Shown here piece by piece: positions 21,769 through 30,697 of a stretch of DNA of 64,000 bases. The DNA lies in contig OW568862.1 in assembly GCA_938743325.2 (NCBI GenBank), positions 1,279,501-1,343,500 of the forward strand, written 5' to 3'. The notes below the pieces were generated by a model. It saw only the letters and a program-made list of their open reading frames with translations. It searched no databases and was not told where the DNA came from. The translations under genes and the position numbers were made by a program. The DNA comes from Pycnococcus provasolii (Eukaryota > Chlorophyta > Pseudoscourfieldiophyceae > Pseudoscourfieldiales > Pycnococcaceae). Within the stretch, counting starts at the first letter, position 1. Each line of letters starts with the position of its first letter.

Positions 21769-22783
21769 TCAGTGCACGTCAAAGCTGGCGGCGCATGCTC
21801 GAAAGATGCGCTCCTTGTTCTCGTCCATGGTGTCATAGCGAGCGCTAGCATTCAGCGCATAGACGCGCTTACCGTTTTCCTCGAAACTGGGAACGGCGCA
21901 GCAGAAATTTTTCCTTCGAACGTCGTATCCACTGCGCGTGACGGTGGTGCTCGGAAAATCAATCAAATACACGTATGGCCGATTCTTTCGTCCCGTCGCT
22001 ATCCATCTCACCTTAACTTTTCTGTTGGGCACGAGCTCAAGCCGTGCATCACCAGCCGCCGGACCGTTGCTGTATGCGGCCGAGGGACTAATCAACTGGT
22101 TGACGACGGAGGTGATCCAACGCTGCCACTCCGTGCTCAACTCACTTGCAGGAACGGGCGGCGGTGGACTGCTTGCGTCGCTGTCTTCGCCACTTTCACT
22201 CGGTGGGCTCGTTGGCGGCGCAATCTCTGCGTCGAACACTTCCACCTGTATCTTGTCAGACGTGTTATAATCTGAAGTGTATGTGTGTGTTGTATTGTTA
22301 GTCAAGACATAGTCTGCTTCGCGCCAAAGTGACGGCACGAGACAAAGCACCGCGCGTACCTGCGTAGACAAGCCCAGGTCTCTGTGCTATTGAGTTTCAT
22401 GTATGTGAGGTGAGTGTTTGTTTTTGAAGAATGAGCTGAAACTATGCATGATGGAACGTAGACGTACTATTCGCGCGTCCAACGTATCCCTTCGGGTAGA
22501 GGAAGCTGTAGTCGATATCGTCGTACGTCGAGAATCCGCCAAGCTGACGCAACTTGGGCAAGCCGTACGCTGCGAGCACGCTGTTGACGATGGTGATTCC
22601 GTCGTCGGTTCCCAGAAGCGCCGAGGCTGGTTTGGCGTTGATGTTGAACACGCCGTTGCCGATCGTCAGAAGTCCGAGTGCGGCTGACCTCCTGCTCGTT
22701 GTCGTGTGGTGTTCTGAGCAGGCTCTGACCGTTGCGTGCCCGCGAGCACTGGACGCGTGTCTGCCTATTCGCTGCGTGAGCAT
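21769..22783 (-). CDS. PsbP-domain protein, thylakoid lumen, with 27-nt micro-exon
   Basis: Three exons in transcript order: 22468-22783, 22360-22386 (27 nt) and 21769-22271, giving 281 aa. Introns are 81 and 88 nt; the second has a GACTAAC branch site. The micro-exon is inferred because it completes the domain: GRAN-TQRPGLVYA-DYNTSDKIQVEVF aligns gap-free with the PsbP-family phrase around NSLRKG...SDFNTADK, whereas skipping it drops nine residues. The N-terminus MLTQRIGRHASSARG looks like a chloroplast transit peptide. SRRSAALGLL then suggests a twin-arginine lumen signal, followed by AKPASALLG. GFSTYDDIDYSFLYPKGYVG opens the PsbP fold and GKRVYALNASA...ACAASFDV closes it. PsbP-like proteins assist photosystem assembly or NDH; the exact paralogue is not clear. 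ATGs at 22843 and 22918 are alternative starts. Confidence 0.85.
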
Positions 22784-23213
22784 AAAACACTGCCGCCGCG
22801 CACCACAACATGTGTATTCATGTATTCGCACATGCAAAGACATTGTCGCCCACGTAATAAACCTTAAATTATTGACAAAAACCAATCCTGTAATCCGGAT
22901 ATCAACTACGGGTACCACTATCCATAGAGGAGAGGATCAGGGGATCAGCTATGTAACCCTAACCCTAACTCTAACCCTAACCCTAACCCGTCGCTTGGAT
23001 GGGATGGTAACCTGTCCTTCATTATTCTTGCTTCTTCCCTTCCCAGGTTCAACTAACTGTCTGTCAGACAGACTTTGGTGGGCCACCCGCCACCCCACGT
23101 TGCCGTTGCGAGGGAAACAACCCGGGCAGCCGGGTGCGAGAACCGGACTTGCCAAGTCTTGCCGAGTCTTGCAGGGGAATGCAGGCCTTGGAACTCGCCA
23201 TTTTGTCTTTGAT
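22784..23213. other. Divergent promoter region with telomere-like tract
   Basis: This spacer lies between the PsbP-domain and bZIP genes. It has an AT-rich part (22850-22920), a CCCTAA tract (22954-22989) and GC-rich DNA with no supported gene. The bZIP reading frame runs open upstream through the tract but lacks family features there. Confidence 0.6.
22954..22989 (+). repeat. Telomere-like CCCTAA tract (PsbP/bZIP spacer)
   Basis: Six units with one CTCTAA variant, about 171 bp from the PsbP-domain start and 225 bp from the bZIP start. Confidence 0.95.
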
Positions 23214-24317
23214 ATGCAAGAGCTCTTACAAAACCTCCCAACCTTTGATGACCTCGTGCTACCGGAGGAAGCACCTGCCGCCGCAGCATGCAGTATGGCT
23301 GACTTCCAAAACCTCTTCAAAGATGAACTACCACCTTTGCCAAGAGTACAGTCTCACCACTCTCGTGGTTGCACGAGCCAAGACGACGACTTTGGTGACC
23401 TCTTGAACGAGGAAGGACCAGCAAGTATATCACCACCACCTCAACAGTCACGAGACAACATAGGAACTTCACTGCAGCATTTGCAAGAAAACCCTACCTC
23501 GTCAACACCACCCGCCCAGCGTCGTGCCGTGCGACGGGAGGAACGCAGGCTTGTGGCAAGTGGTCAGCAAGGTGGTGCAACAGCACCACCAACAGTACCA
23601 GCACCATCAACACAACAAGACTATGGCGCTTCTGCTTGGCTTCCAGCGGCGTCGGTGCAGTACACTACGCAAGCCACAAACACAGCTCTGACTCTCGCCT
23701 TGGCTTTGAACTTCTATGACGCGATGACACTCTCGCCGGCACCTGGAGCTGCACCATTGGCGGATCCCTTTCTGTGCTACACTGGAGTGCAGAGTGCGGC
23801 TGCACGAGCGTTGGCTGCGGCAACTTTGAGGCCACCACCTGCGCCGCTGCCACCACCGCCGCCACCACCACCACCACCTATGTCGTCCGACGCGTGGTTA
23901 GCAGAAGCGGCACGTGTTGTGGGATCGCCCGAGCAAGTAGCAGCAGGCCTTGGTACGACGACGGTGCATGGGCACACTGGCATCACCCAAAGGCGACGTG
24001 ATCAGAACCGCCTGGCACAACGGCGGTGGCGAGTGAGGCAGAGGGCGCTGACGCAGATCGAGAGGCAGAATACGGAAATGAGGATTGAAATCGAAGAGAA
24101 CGAAGAGAAGGTGGTGCCCCTTCTGAGGCTCCAGCACCGCGTGAAAGTCAAGCATATGCGCGCGCATCGCGAGTCCTTGGATAAAGCGGAGAAGTTGTTG
24201 AGAAAGTTTCGCTTCTTGCTCAAGCGACGCATCCCCTTGATGGGAGGATACACGACGTCGCCTTCTGCGGTGGTCACGGAACCTAAACTTATTCGTACGA
24301 TACACGATACGATTTGA
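23214..24317 (+). CDS. bZIP transcription factor
   Basis: The start at 23214 (MQELLQNLPTFDDL) gives 367 aa. The N-terminal region is acidic with hydrophobic pairs, as in activation domains (FDDLVLPEE, FQNLFKDELPPL), followed by Gln/Thr/Pro-rich linkers and a poly-proline run near residue 210. The basic region at about residues 258-280 reads QRRRDQNRLAQRRWRVRQRA with the invariant N-x7-R spacing. A short, irregular leucine-zipper-like helix rich in Glu and Lys follows, so the zipper is weaker than usual. It is a nuclear DNA-binding regulator with unknown targets. TGTAA at 24406-24410 is a plausible poly(A) signal. Confidence 0.82.
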   Translation: MQELLQNLPTFDDLVLPEEAPAAAACSMADFQNLFKDELPPLPRVQSHHSRGCTSQDDDFGDLLNEEGPASISPPPQQSRDNIGTSLQHLQENPTSSTPPAQRRAVRREERRLVASGQQGGATAPPTVPAPSTQQDYGASAWLPAASVQYTTQATNTALTLALALNFYDAMTLSPAPGAAPLADPFLCYTGVQSAAARALAAATLRPPPAPLPPPPPPPPPPMSSDAWLAEAARVVGSPEQVAAGLGTTTVHGHTGITQRRRDQNRLAQRRWRVRQRALTQIERQNTEMRIEIEENEEKVVPLLRLQHRVKVKHMRAHRESLDKAEKLLRKFRFLLKRRIPLMGGYTTSPSAVVTEPKLIRTIHDTI

Positions 24318-25054
24318 GGTGGAAGTTGATAACTATTAGGGAGAGCTCTTTTCTGAAGTAATGTTTGGGGAGGCGTAATGGTAGGTTGCTTGCTTATTTC
24401 AATCGTGTAACCTTGTCGTCACAAAACAAAACATAAACAATCGAATTTGGCACTGTATGTAGTTTATCCTTCGCTCTGGCCACCTGCTCTGGCCATGCTG
24501 ACGAGTGCTCTTTCTCTGACCACCTTGCAGACTACAGTACAACGTGTACAACACCGTGACGTGAGTGCTACTGTGCTAACCTTGCAGACAACACCGTGTC
24601 ACCGTGAGTGCAGCAGCGAGTGAGCGAGGAGTAGGGGCACTGGCAGACTGGGAATCGTAGGTAGCTTTGTTGCCATGCTAGTCTAAGAACCTTATGTATT
24701 AGCTTCCGGAAACTAATAATGCAGGCCCCTTGAACTTTCCCACCTGCTGACCTGGTAATTTTATTATTGCACTCCCCCTTGCGGCCGCTCCCAAAAGCTT
24801 GCCCCTTGCGGCCGCTCCCCTTGTGGCCTTGCATGGTTCGCCCTTGCATGCTTCATGGCCCTTGCATGCTTCATTGGCTTCCTTGCACGTGGCTGATCAG
24901 TCAGTCAAGCTCGCTTCGTCCTTGCTCTCCTTGCTCATATTATTCCGTGGGGCCACCTACAGTAGGTGGTGGGACACCACCGTACCATATTTGGTTGTCG
25001 GAACTTGTTTGCGCATCCCCGTGATGGCGTCAGATTTGTGATGACCACGCCTTT
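24318..25054. other. Spacer with small direct repeats and a hairpin
   Basis: No gene is supported. The first 200 bp are AT-rich 3' flank. Two copies of CCCCTTGCGGCCGCTCC occur near 24775 and 24802, two of CCCTTGCATGCTTCATGG at 24841 and 24859, and a perfect hairpin CCACCTAC/GTAGGTGG at 24954-24970. Confidence 0.55.
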
Positions 25055-26722
25055 ATGCGTCAACATCATTGTTTGCTTACCCTGCTCATATGCCTACTGC
25101 CCATCGCATCTCTTGGAGGGTGGGAACGAGGAGAAGAGGAGGATGCAGACACGTGTGCGAACAAGCATAACCATGACAAGGGTGAGCGCCTGTGGTCCCT
25201 CGCGCAATGGGTCGACGCCATGCCGCAAGCTCACGCCAAACACCTGCACGTCTCCTCGCAACGAACCGTACACGAAAACGGCGTATTCACGTCGCAGCGC
25301 GTCGATACCGACGACGATATCGTGCGCATACCCATCAACGCGTGCTTGACGGCGTCCAGTGTCGCGAGCAAGGTGAACGGGCCCGTGCGCTTCGTGCTCG
25401 AAGGACGCGCGGGAAAACATGCCGCGAACGCGCTCATGGAATCCGTTGACGCGGCACTGGCGATGCACCTGCTCCACGCCGCCAATCTCAAGAAGACTGC
25501 AAACGTCGGTGAAGACGGAAATGTCGCCAAGTGGCTGGGCATGACGCCGACGAGCATACGCACAGTCATGTCGCTCACGCCGAAAGAGCTCAAGGCTCTG
25601 CAGGGGAGCAACGTCCTCGCCTTCCGCGAGCAGGTTTCTGCGACGTGGCGGGAAGTGTACGAAAGCGTCGCCGTGCCTCTCACCAACGCGGCGCCATCCA
25701 CCTTCCCACCAAAGCGTTTTGAGCGAGCGCGATTCCTGTGGGCGATGCGAGCAGTGTGGTCGCGTGCCATCGACGTGGATGTCAGAGACGCGAGTCGTGA
25801 CCAGCCTAGCACGCTGCGTGCGCTCTGCCCACTCGTCGACATGATCAACCACGACGCGTCGAGGCCGGTTGACGCCTTTGTCAAAAACGGCGTCCTGCAC
25901 CTGCGCAACCGCGGTGCGCCAATCACGGCGGGAACGGAGGTTCTCGTTTCCTACGGAAATAGGTCGAGCACGGCGACGGCACTCGTATACGGCTTCATCG
26001 AGCACGACAACGTGCATGATGCTGTGGACGTTCTGCTCGAGGCTAGTGAGGGGGCTGCTGGTACGCCGCTCGCGCGTAGGCGCGAGTCGCTGCTTCGTCG
26101 CGCGGGCGTGCTGTCGAGTGCCAGCGACGGCGAAGATGCGAATCAAGGAAACCTTGAGACGCCGCGGTTTTTGGCAAATAGCCTGGATCCACATCTGGTG
26201 CTGACAGCACGCCTACGCGTGGCGACTGAGGAGGAGCTCGACGATGCAGAGCAAATCGCGAAGACGAGCAAGCGCGGTGCGCGCGCTCTGCTTGGTCCGC
26301 CCGTGTGGCGCGCCGGTCAGAGCAACGACGCACGCGCGCGAATCACCCTGCTCGACGCTGCTGATGCGCTGCTTCGCCGGTACCCAGGCACGGTCAATGA
26401 CGATGACGCGGCCATGAGCACGGCTCTTGCGAGTGAATCGCCAGGCAAGGTGCTTGCTATAGCGCTGCGCATGAGCGAGAAACGTGTGCTGCTCGCCAGT
26501 CTCGACCACGTGCGTGCGGAATTCAGCGAAGAGGGCGCGGAGGATGCGTGCGACGCGCGATTTGGTGACGATCTAGCGCGAATGCGATGCAGGAAGCTAT
26601 CCAAGGCTGGCGCAACGTGGGCAGGCCCTGAGGCACCGCGCTTCGACGTCAAGTTTCGCAAGGATGAAGATGGCAAGGCGGCGCGCCCTGGTGAGGGTGT
26701 GCGCGTGCGCGTCGTGTCCTAG
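25055..26722 (+). CDS. SET-domain methyltransferase (SETD3/Rubisco-LSMT family) with apparent signal peptide
   Basis: This 555-aa single-exon gene has the split SET domain of the SETD3/RBCMT class: the core CPLVDMINHD (about residues 257-268) and VLVSYGNRSSTATALVYGF (about 295-314), then a helical substrate-binding-like C-terminal part. Family members methylate Lys or His on non-histone proteins such as Rubisco or actin. The N-terminus MRQHHCLLTLLICLLPIASLGG looks like a secretory signal peptide rather than a transit peptide, which is unusual for the family; a later start would remove it, but no later ATG precedes the conserved part until well inside. The Cys/Glu/Asp-rich segment after the signal has no known match. 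Confidence 0.82.
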   Translation: MRQHHCLLTLLICLLPIASLGGWERGEEEDADTCANKHNHDKGERLWSLAQWVDAMPQAHAKHLHVSSQRTVHENGVFTSQRVDTDDDIVRIPINACLTASSVASKVNGPVRFVLEGRAGKHAANALMESVDAALAMHLLHAANLKKTANVGEDGNVAKWLGMTPTSIRTVMSLTPKELKALQGSNVLAFREQVSATWREVYESVAVPLTNAAPSTFPPKRFERARFLWAMRAVWSRAIDVDVRDASRDQPSTLRALCPLVDMINHDASRPVDAFVKNGVLHLRNRGAPITAGTEVLVSYGNRSSTATALVYGFIEHDNVHDAVDVLLEASEGAAGTPLARRRESLLRRAGVLSSASDGEDANQGNLETPRFLANSLDPHLVLTARLRVATEEELDDAEQIAKTSKRGARALLGPPVWRAGQSNDARARITLLDAADALLRRYPGTVNDDDAAMSTALASESPGKVLAIALRMSEKRVLLASLDHVRAEFSEEGAEDACDARFGDDLARMRCRKLSKAGATWAGPEAPRFDVKFRKDEDGKAARPGEGVRVRVVS

Positions 26723-26804
26723 AGACTGTATTGGTATATGTAGGAATACAAAATTAATCAGCACTGATTTTACATAGAGATGTACAATATATTCACATTC
26801 ATAT

Positions 26805-27884
26805 TCATTTTTGCTGGACAGCTGGGAGAAGAACCTTGTGCAAAATCTCCTCCTCCTCGAGCGCGTACGGAGCGACAAAGAACCATGCACGCGCAAGCAT
26901 GTCGCGTGCAGTTAGCCTGTCCTGTGGAGTCCACCTCATCGCGTCGACGAGCATGCTGCGCAAACGCCCGTATGACCCACCGCGGCGTCCGCGCAGGAGA
27001 TGGCGCGCACGCACGGTGCGCGACGCTTGCTCGTCGACGTACGACTCCTCGAAGCCAAGGTCTAATTTTCCGTAGTCGGGACATACGCTGAGCCTCTCCT
27101 CCTCCGTCGGCGATGGAGCACCGAGCATGCCTGCGACGAGCACGAGCTGGTGCACGTCAGCCTCGCCTTGGCACGGCAGCCGAGCTCGCGTGTCCGCCAC
27201 CTCGTGGCAAACGCAAGCGGCAGCCCACACGTCGTTGCCAGCGCCATACCGCCTGGCGCCGAACAGCAACTCCGGGCTGCGGTACCACCGCGTTCCCGCG
27301 GCGGTGGGTGTGACGGCGCCGGTCGCCTTAGAGACGTCGTCGTCGGCACGTCCGCCGTGCTGTAGCGGCCTGGCAAGGCCAAAGTCGCAGAGCTTTAGCC
27401 TACCCGTGTGCGTAAAGAGAAAGTTCTGCGCCTTGATGTCGCGGTGCAAGCACCCGCTGGCGTGCACGTGTGCCGTAGCACTGAGCACCTGCATGGCAAT
27501 AGCCTTTGCCGCCGCCTCGGAGATGCCGCTCGTGTCGCGCTCGCTGCGCTTCACGTGCGCGCGCAGCACGGTTCTCAGGTCCACCTCGCAGTGCTCAAGT
27601 GCAAGCGCGATACTTCTTCCTACCGCGAACGTCTCGTGAAGCGTCACGACGTGCGGGCCTGCGCACGCGCGCAGCGCGTTGACCTCGCGCGTGAGGTTGT
27701 GCGGCAGGCATAGGTTTGCCTCCTGTCCGCTGTCCGCGCAGACAGTGCGCACGAACACCGTCTTGACGGCGCGCAGCGTTCCCGTGGGCAAGTGCACGGC
27801 ACGCCGCACGTACCCGAATGCGCCCGCGCCAACCGTTGCGACGAACGTGTAGTCTGACGTGGGGCTGGGCGCGGCCGCCTCCAT
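26805..27884 (-). CDS. CMGC protein kinase, CDK20-like
   Basis: This 359-aa protein is a full kinase domain with little else. It has the glycine loop VGAGAFGYV, VAIK-type RAVKTV, HRDIKAQNFLF (about residue 145), DFGLARP (about 165) and GTRWYRSPELLFGARRYGAGNDVWAAACVCHEV (about 198 on). The stretch VLVAGMLGAPSPTEEERLSVCPDYGKLD matches CDK20/CCRK, a regulator of ciliary kinases and flagellar length. A 20-residue insert before the TRWY motif and the Ala-rich activation-loop end are lineage-specific. I chose the start at 27884 (MEAAAPSPTSDY); an in-frame ATG at 28082 would lie inside the foldback element and translate its poly-C tract as poly-Gly. TTACA at 26770-26774 gives TGTAA in sense. Confidence 0.82.
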   Translation of the reverse strand: MEAAAPSPTSDYTFVATVGAGAFGYVRRAVHLPTGTLRAVKTVFVRTVCADSGQEANLCLPHNLTREVNALRACAGPHVVTLHETFAVGRSIALALEHCEVDLRTVLRAHVKRSERDTSGISEAAAKAIAMQVLSATAHVHASGCLHRDIKAQNFLFTHTGRLKLCDFGLARPLQHGGRADDDVSKATGAVTPTAAGTRWYRSPELLFGARRYGAGNDVWAAACVCHEVADTRARLPCQGEADVHQLVLVAGMLGAPSPTEEERLSVCPDYGKLDLGFEESYVDEQASRTVRARHLLRGRRGGSYGRLRSMLVDAMRWTPQDRLTARDMLARAWFFVAPYALEEEEILHKVLLPAVQQK

Positions 27885-27940
27885 CGCGAGCGCAGCTGGC
27901 GGAGAGGAATGGCAGATGGGCCAGAGGATGGGCCTGGCCG

Positions 27941-28029
27941 ATAAGCCTTGTCGACAGAAAAATAAGGTCGCGTTGGTTTCGGGTCTATTTTCCGGTTGCA
28001 TTCCCCACTCAATTCCCCCCGATCCGGCG

Positions 28030-28062
<33 letters not shown>

Positions 28063-28692
28063 ATGCGAAAATCAGAAAACAACGAGGGAAAAAGACCGGC
28101 ATTCCCCCAAAGCCTGATAATTTTCCCTTCATAACGGCGATCCCCGTTATAAATTAATGGCGCCGCGGCCGTCAGCGTGCGTGCGTTCTATCAACGCACT
28201 CTATGGGCTATTGAAGAGGACACATTGGGCAGCCACCTGCGAGAAACCCCGTCTTTATCCGACCTGAAACGGACATGTATTCGTTGATCTCCGTATTATG
28301 CCGTATAACGGGAAATTTGGTCGGGGGAAAGGGAGTTTTGATCAGATCCCGACCAAATTTATGGTTATACGGCCATTATGCAAAACGTCGATAACTTCTC
28401 CGTTTCAGGTCAAAACAAGAATTGGTTTGTGACTGACAGTAGCTCTATGTGTGCTGTTCAATAGCCCATAGAGTGCGTTGATAGAACGCACGCACGCTGA
28501 CGGCCGCGGCGCCATTAATTTATAACGGGGATCGCCGTTATGAAGGGAAAATTATCAGGCTTTGGGGGAATGCCGGTCTTTTTCCCTCGTTGTTTTCTGA
28601 TTTTCACATGGGGGGAAGATGAGTGGGGAATGCGATGGGGAAATAGACCCGCGACCTTATTTCCAAAATCGGGCTTCGTCGACAAGGCTTAT
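27941..28692. mobile_element. Foldback/MITE-like giant palindrome, about 750 bp
   Basis: The whole segment is one imperfect inverted repeat. The outer 15 bp (ATAAGCCTTGTCGAC, 27941-27955, and its complement at 28678-28692) match perfectly. A middle arm of about 160 bp (28057-28215 against 28457-28616) is nearly identical. The inner part (GACCTGAAACGGA..., CCGTATAAC...) is diverged but still paired, with the centre near 28335. No coding sequence is seen. This fits a foldback-type or MITE-like non-autonomous DNA element, or a palindromic duplication. A 32-bp poly-C run interrupts the left arm. I could not find a convincing target-site duplication. Confidence 0.8.
28031..28062 (+). repeat. Poly-C run of 32
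   Basis: An uninterrupted run of 32 C, the longest homopolymer of the window, in the left arm of the palindrome and absent from the right arm, where only short G runs occur. Confidence 0.95.
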
Positions 28693-29040
28693 GGGGGGAG
28701 GAGGGGAGAGAGGGAGAGGGCTATGGCGTAGAGCAGTTTGGTTGCCATCGCGTGATGTCAAGCTCTCTTTATCATGTCGGGATAGAGCTAAGTAGCTCGG
28801 CCTGTACAGAGCATTCACCGTGTCAGTTTTTCGGCCATTTTCGGCGCGAGCTCGAACTCATCAGTCAGTCAGCCAACCTCCGTAAAATTTTATCGTTTGT
28901 CCGTTTTTCGCAAACTTCCCAACCTGAACGGGCCTCTGGCCTCCGCCTCTGTGCAATGATATAATTACATACAAGTCCTTTATACATGGTCGTCGTCGTC
29001 GTCGTCGTCGTCGTACACGTGGTTGGCGGCGCGCGTTTCT
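28693..29040. other. Spacer with CGT microsatellite
   Basis: There is no gene. (CGT)8 runs from 28991 to 29014. TTACA at 28975-28979 is the likely poly(A) signal of the GT29 gene on the minus strand. Confidence 0.6.
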
Positions 29041-30474
29041 CTACTCGTCGGTTCCATCACGTTGCTGCACCTTGTGCATCCACGCTCTCACCTCATCCGG
29101 AGCGGAGTTCGGCCTGACTTGTCGCATCTGCACCCGCGACCTTTGCGACCGCAGCCCGTCCTCACCGCCCATCGAATCGCGCAGCACATCCGCGTCACGG
29201 AGCGACATGCCGCACGTCGCGCGGCCCGCATCGGCGCCCATGCGCGCAGCGTGCTCGGGTCTGTATGCGCCGTCGTTCAAGCAGAGGTTGATGACACCCT
29301 CTTCCGCGAGCCTCTCCATGAGAGCCTGCTCCGCCTCCCAGCTGTGTACGGGCGTGCCAAAATCACGCTTGCCGAAGCCGTTGAAGTAGTGGTACTCAAT
29401 TTTCCTTGGGTCACGGACGTGCGAGAGCACGCGCTGGTTGGATCCGAAGCCGTAAACGTCGACGGATGAGCAGACATTCAGCATGATGAAGATGGCAACG
29501 AGGCCGCTCGATGGCACAGCGCCGCCATTGAACGGCCCGCGTCCGCTCGCGCAGAGTCGAACGCGGTATCCGACGAGAAGCCGGCGAGTGGCGGCTATGG
29601 CATGAGACGTTATCAGCATGGTGCCACCCGCGCGCGACCGGTAGAACCTGTCCACGTTCATGGTATGGGACAACTTGGCAAACTCTTTGAGAGATACGCG
29701 CGAACACACGAGCTTCGCGCCATTCTCGAGCGGCAACCTCGGCTTTGAGTTGTAGCCTCCAACGCAGACATCGCGCCCGAGATCTGCCACGTATTTCGTC
29801 TCGCCGCAGTTCAAGTCTGTATGAACAAAGTCGCTTCCGAGAGCATACCGCTCGCTCCAGAGCAAGTTGAGCACGCGCACGGTCGTCTTCGAACCAACGT
29901 GCGCCTCGAAATCCTTAACGGGAGCGTGATTGATGCGAACGACGACTTGGTGCGAGTCGATGGCGGTACCATACTTGTTCGCCTTGAGCAGCCCCGAGTT
30001 TCCGACGACGGCGCATCGCCTGTTGGCGAACGGTTCGAGCGCTGTGGACCCGTTCGCTGGAAGGTGCCTATGCAGCGATCTGTTGAGCAAGGCTTGTCGC
30101 CTGCCGCTGACGACGTCAACCGCGTTCTCGGCGTGCAAAAAGACGTCTTTCGCGTCGAGCGCGACACGCTTGCCTCGTTTGAACGGCAGTCGTACGCTGA
30201 GTCCCTCCAGTGGTGGCACGGGCGCGTCGATGCCTTGCGGACACCTCCGGAACTGCGCGGCGCCGTTCACAACCGCAAGGCGCCCCCACCTTTGCGACGG
30301 TCTGTCACTTGAGTCCTCGTCGTCGCCGTCGCCAAGCGTGTGCGTGGTGGGCCGCCGATTATTTAGCGATATCAGCGCGCACGTGGCGATGAGCACCCAC
30401 AGCGCGCGTCGCGGCAGCGTCGCGGCGCGCGTCGCCGGCAGCGGCAGCGTCGTGACGTGCCGCAGCGTCGCCAT
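29041..30474 (-). CDS. GT29 sialyltransferase-like glycosyltransferase (Golgi type II)
   Basis: This 477-aa protein has a type II layout: a short basic N-terminus, a membrane segment near residues 24-38 (LWVLIATCALISL), then a lumenal catalytic domain. Sialylmotif L is complete (CAVVGNSGLLKANKYG then IDSHQVVVRINHAP, about 150-185). Motif S (GAVPSSGLVAIFIML then VYGFG, about 318-340), YHYFN and the HxxxxE of motif VS (HSWEAE) are also present. Plants and green algae carry GT29 genes although sialic acid is generally not found in them; related plant enzymes act on pectin or Kdo-like sugars, so the donor here is open. It is probably a Golgi enzyme. The C-terminal 60 residues after motif VS are lineage-specific. 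Confidence 0.9.
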   Translation of the reverse strand: MATLRHVTTLPLPATRAATLPRRALWVLIATCALISLNNRRPTTHTLGDGDDEDSSDRPSQRWGRLAVVNGAAQFRRCPQGIDAPVPPLEGLSVRLPFKRGKRVALDAKDVFLHAENAVDVVSGRRQALLNRSLHRHLPANGSTALEPFANRRCAVVGNSGLLKANKYGTAIDSHQVVVRINHAPVKDFEAHVGSKTTVRVLNLLWSERYALGSDFVHTDLNCGETKYVADLGRDVCVGGYNSKPRLPLENGAKLVCSRVSLKEFAKLSHTMNVDRFYRSRAGGTMLITSHAIAATRRLLVGYRVRLCASGRGPFNGGAVPSSGLVAIFIMLNVCSSVDVYGFGSNQRVLSHVRDPRKIEYHYFNGFGKRDFGTPVHSWEAEQALMERLAEEGVINLCLNDGAYRPEHAARMGADAGRATCGMSLRDADVLRDSMGGEDGLRSQRSRVQMRQVRPNSAPDEVRAWMHKVQQRDGTDE

Positions 30475-30697
30475 GTCTGGCCGGTCTGGCCGGTGGTGAG
30501 TGACGGTGTGAGGAGGTTGAAGAGGGAGGTTGAGCGTTGGCAGCTAAGGTGAAGTTCACGGTCTGCGTGGTGGTGATGGCTGGTAAGTTGAGTAGAGTTG
30601 AGAGGCGAGAGGGAAAGACAAGTTCGTGACATGGACCCCCTCCCCCCCTTTTTAACCGTTTTTCCCCGCCCTAATTAGTCTATGCCCGTCATGTTCT

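Noticed and set aside
28031-28082. N-terminal extension of the CDK20-like kinase with poly-glycine
   Set aside because: It translates the poly-C run and the foldback element; the conserved kinase starts cleanly at the ATG at 27884.
27644-28731. Mirror-image short frames starting MKGKLSGFGG on both strands
   Set aside because: They arise because the two arms of the palindrome carry the same sequence; not a duplicated gene.
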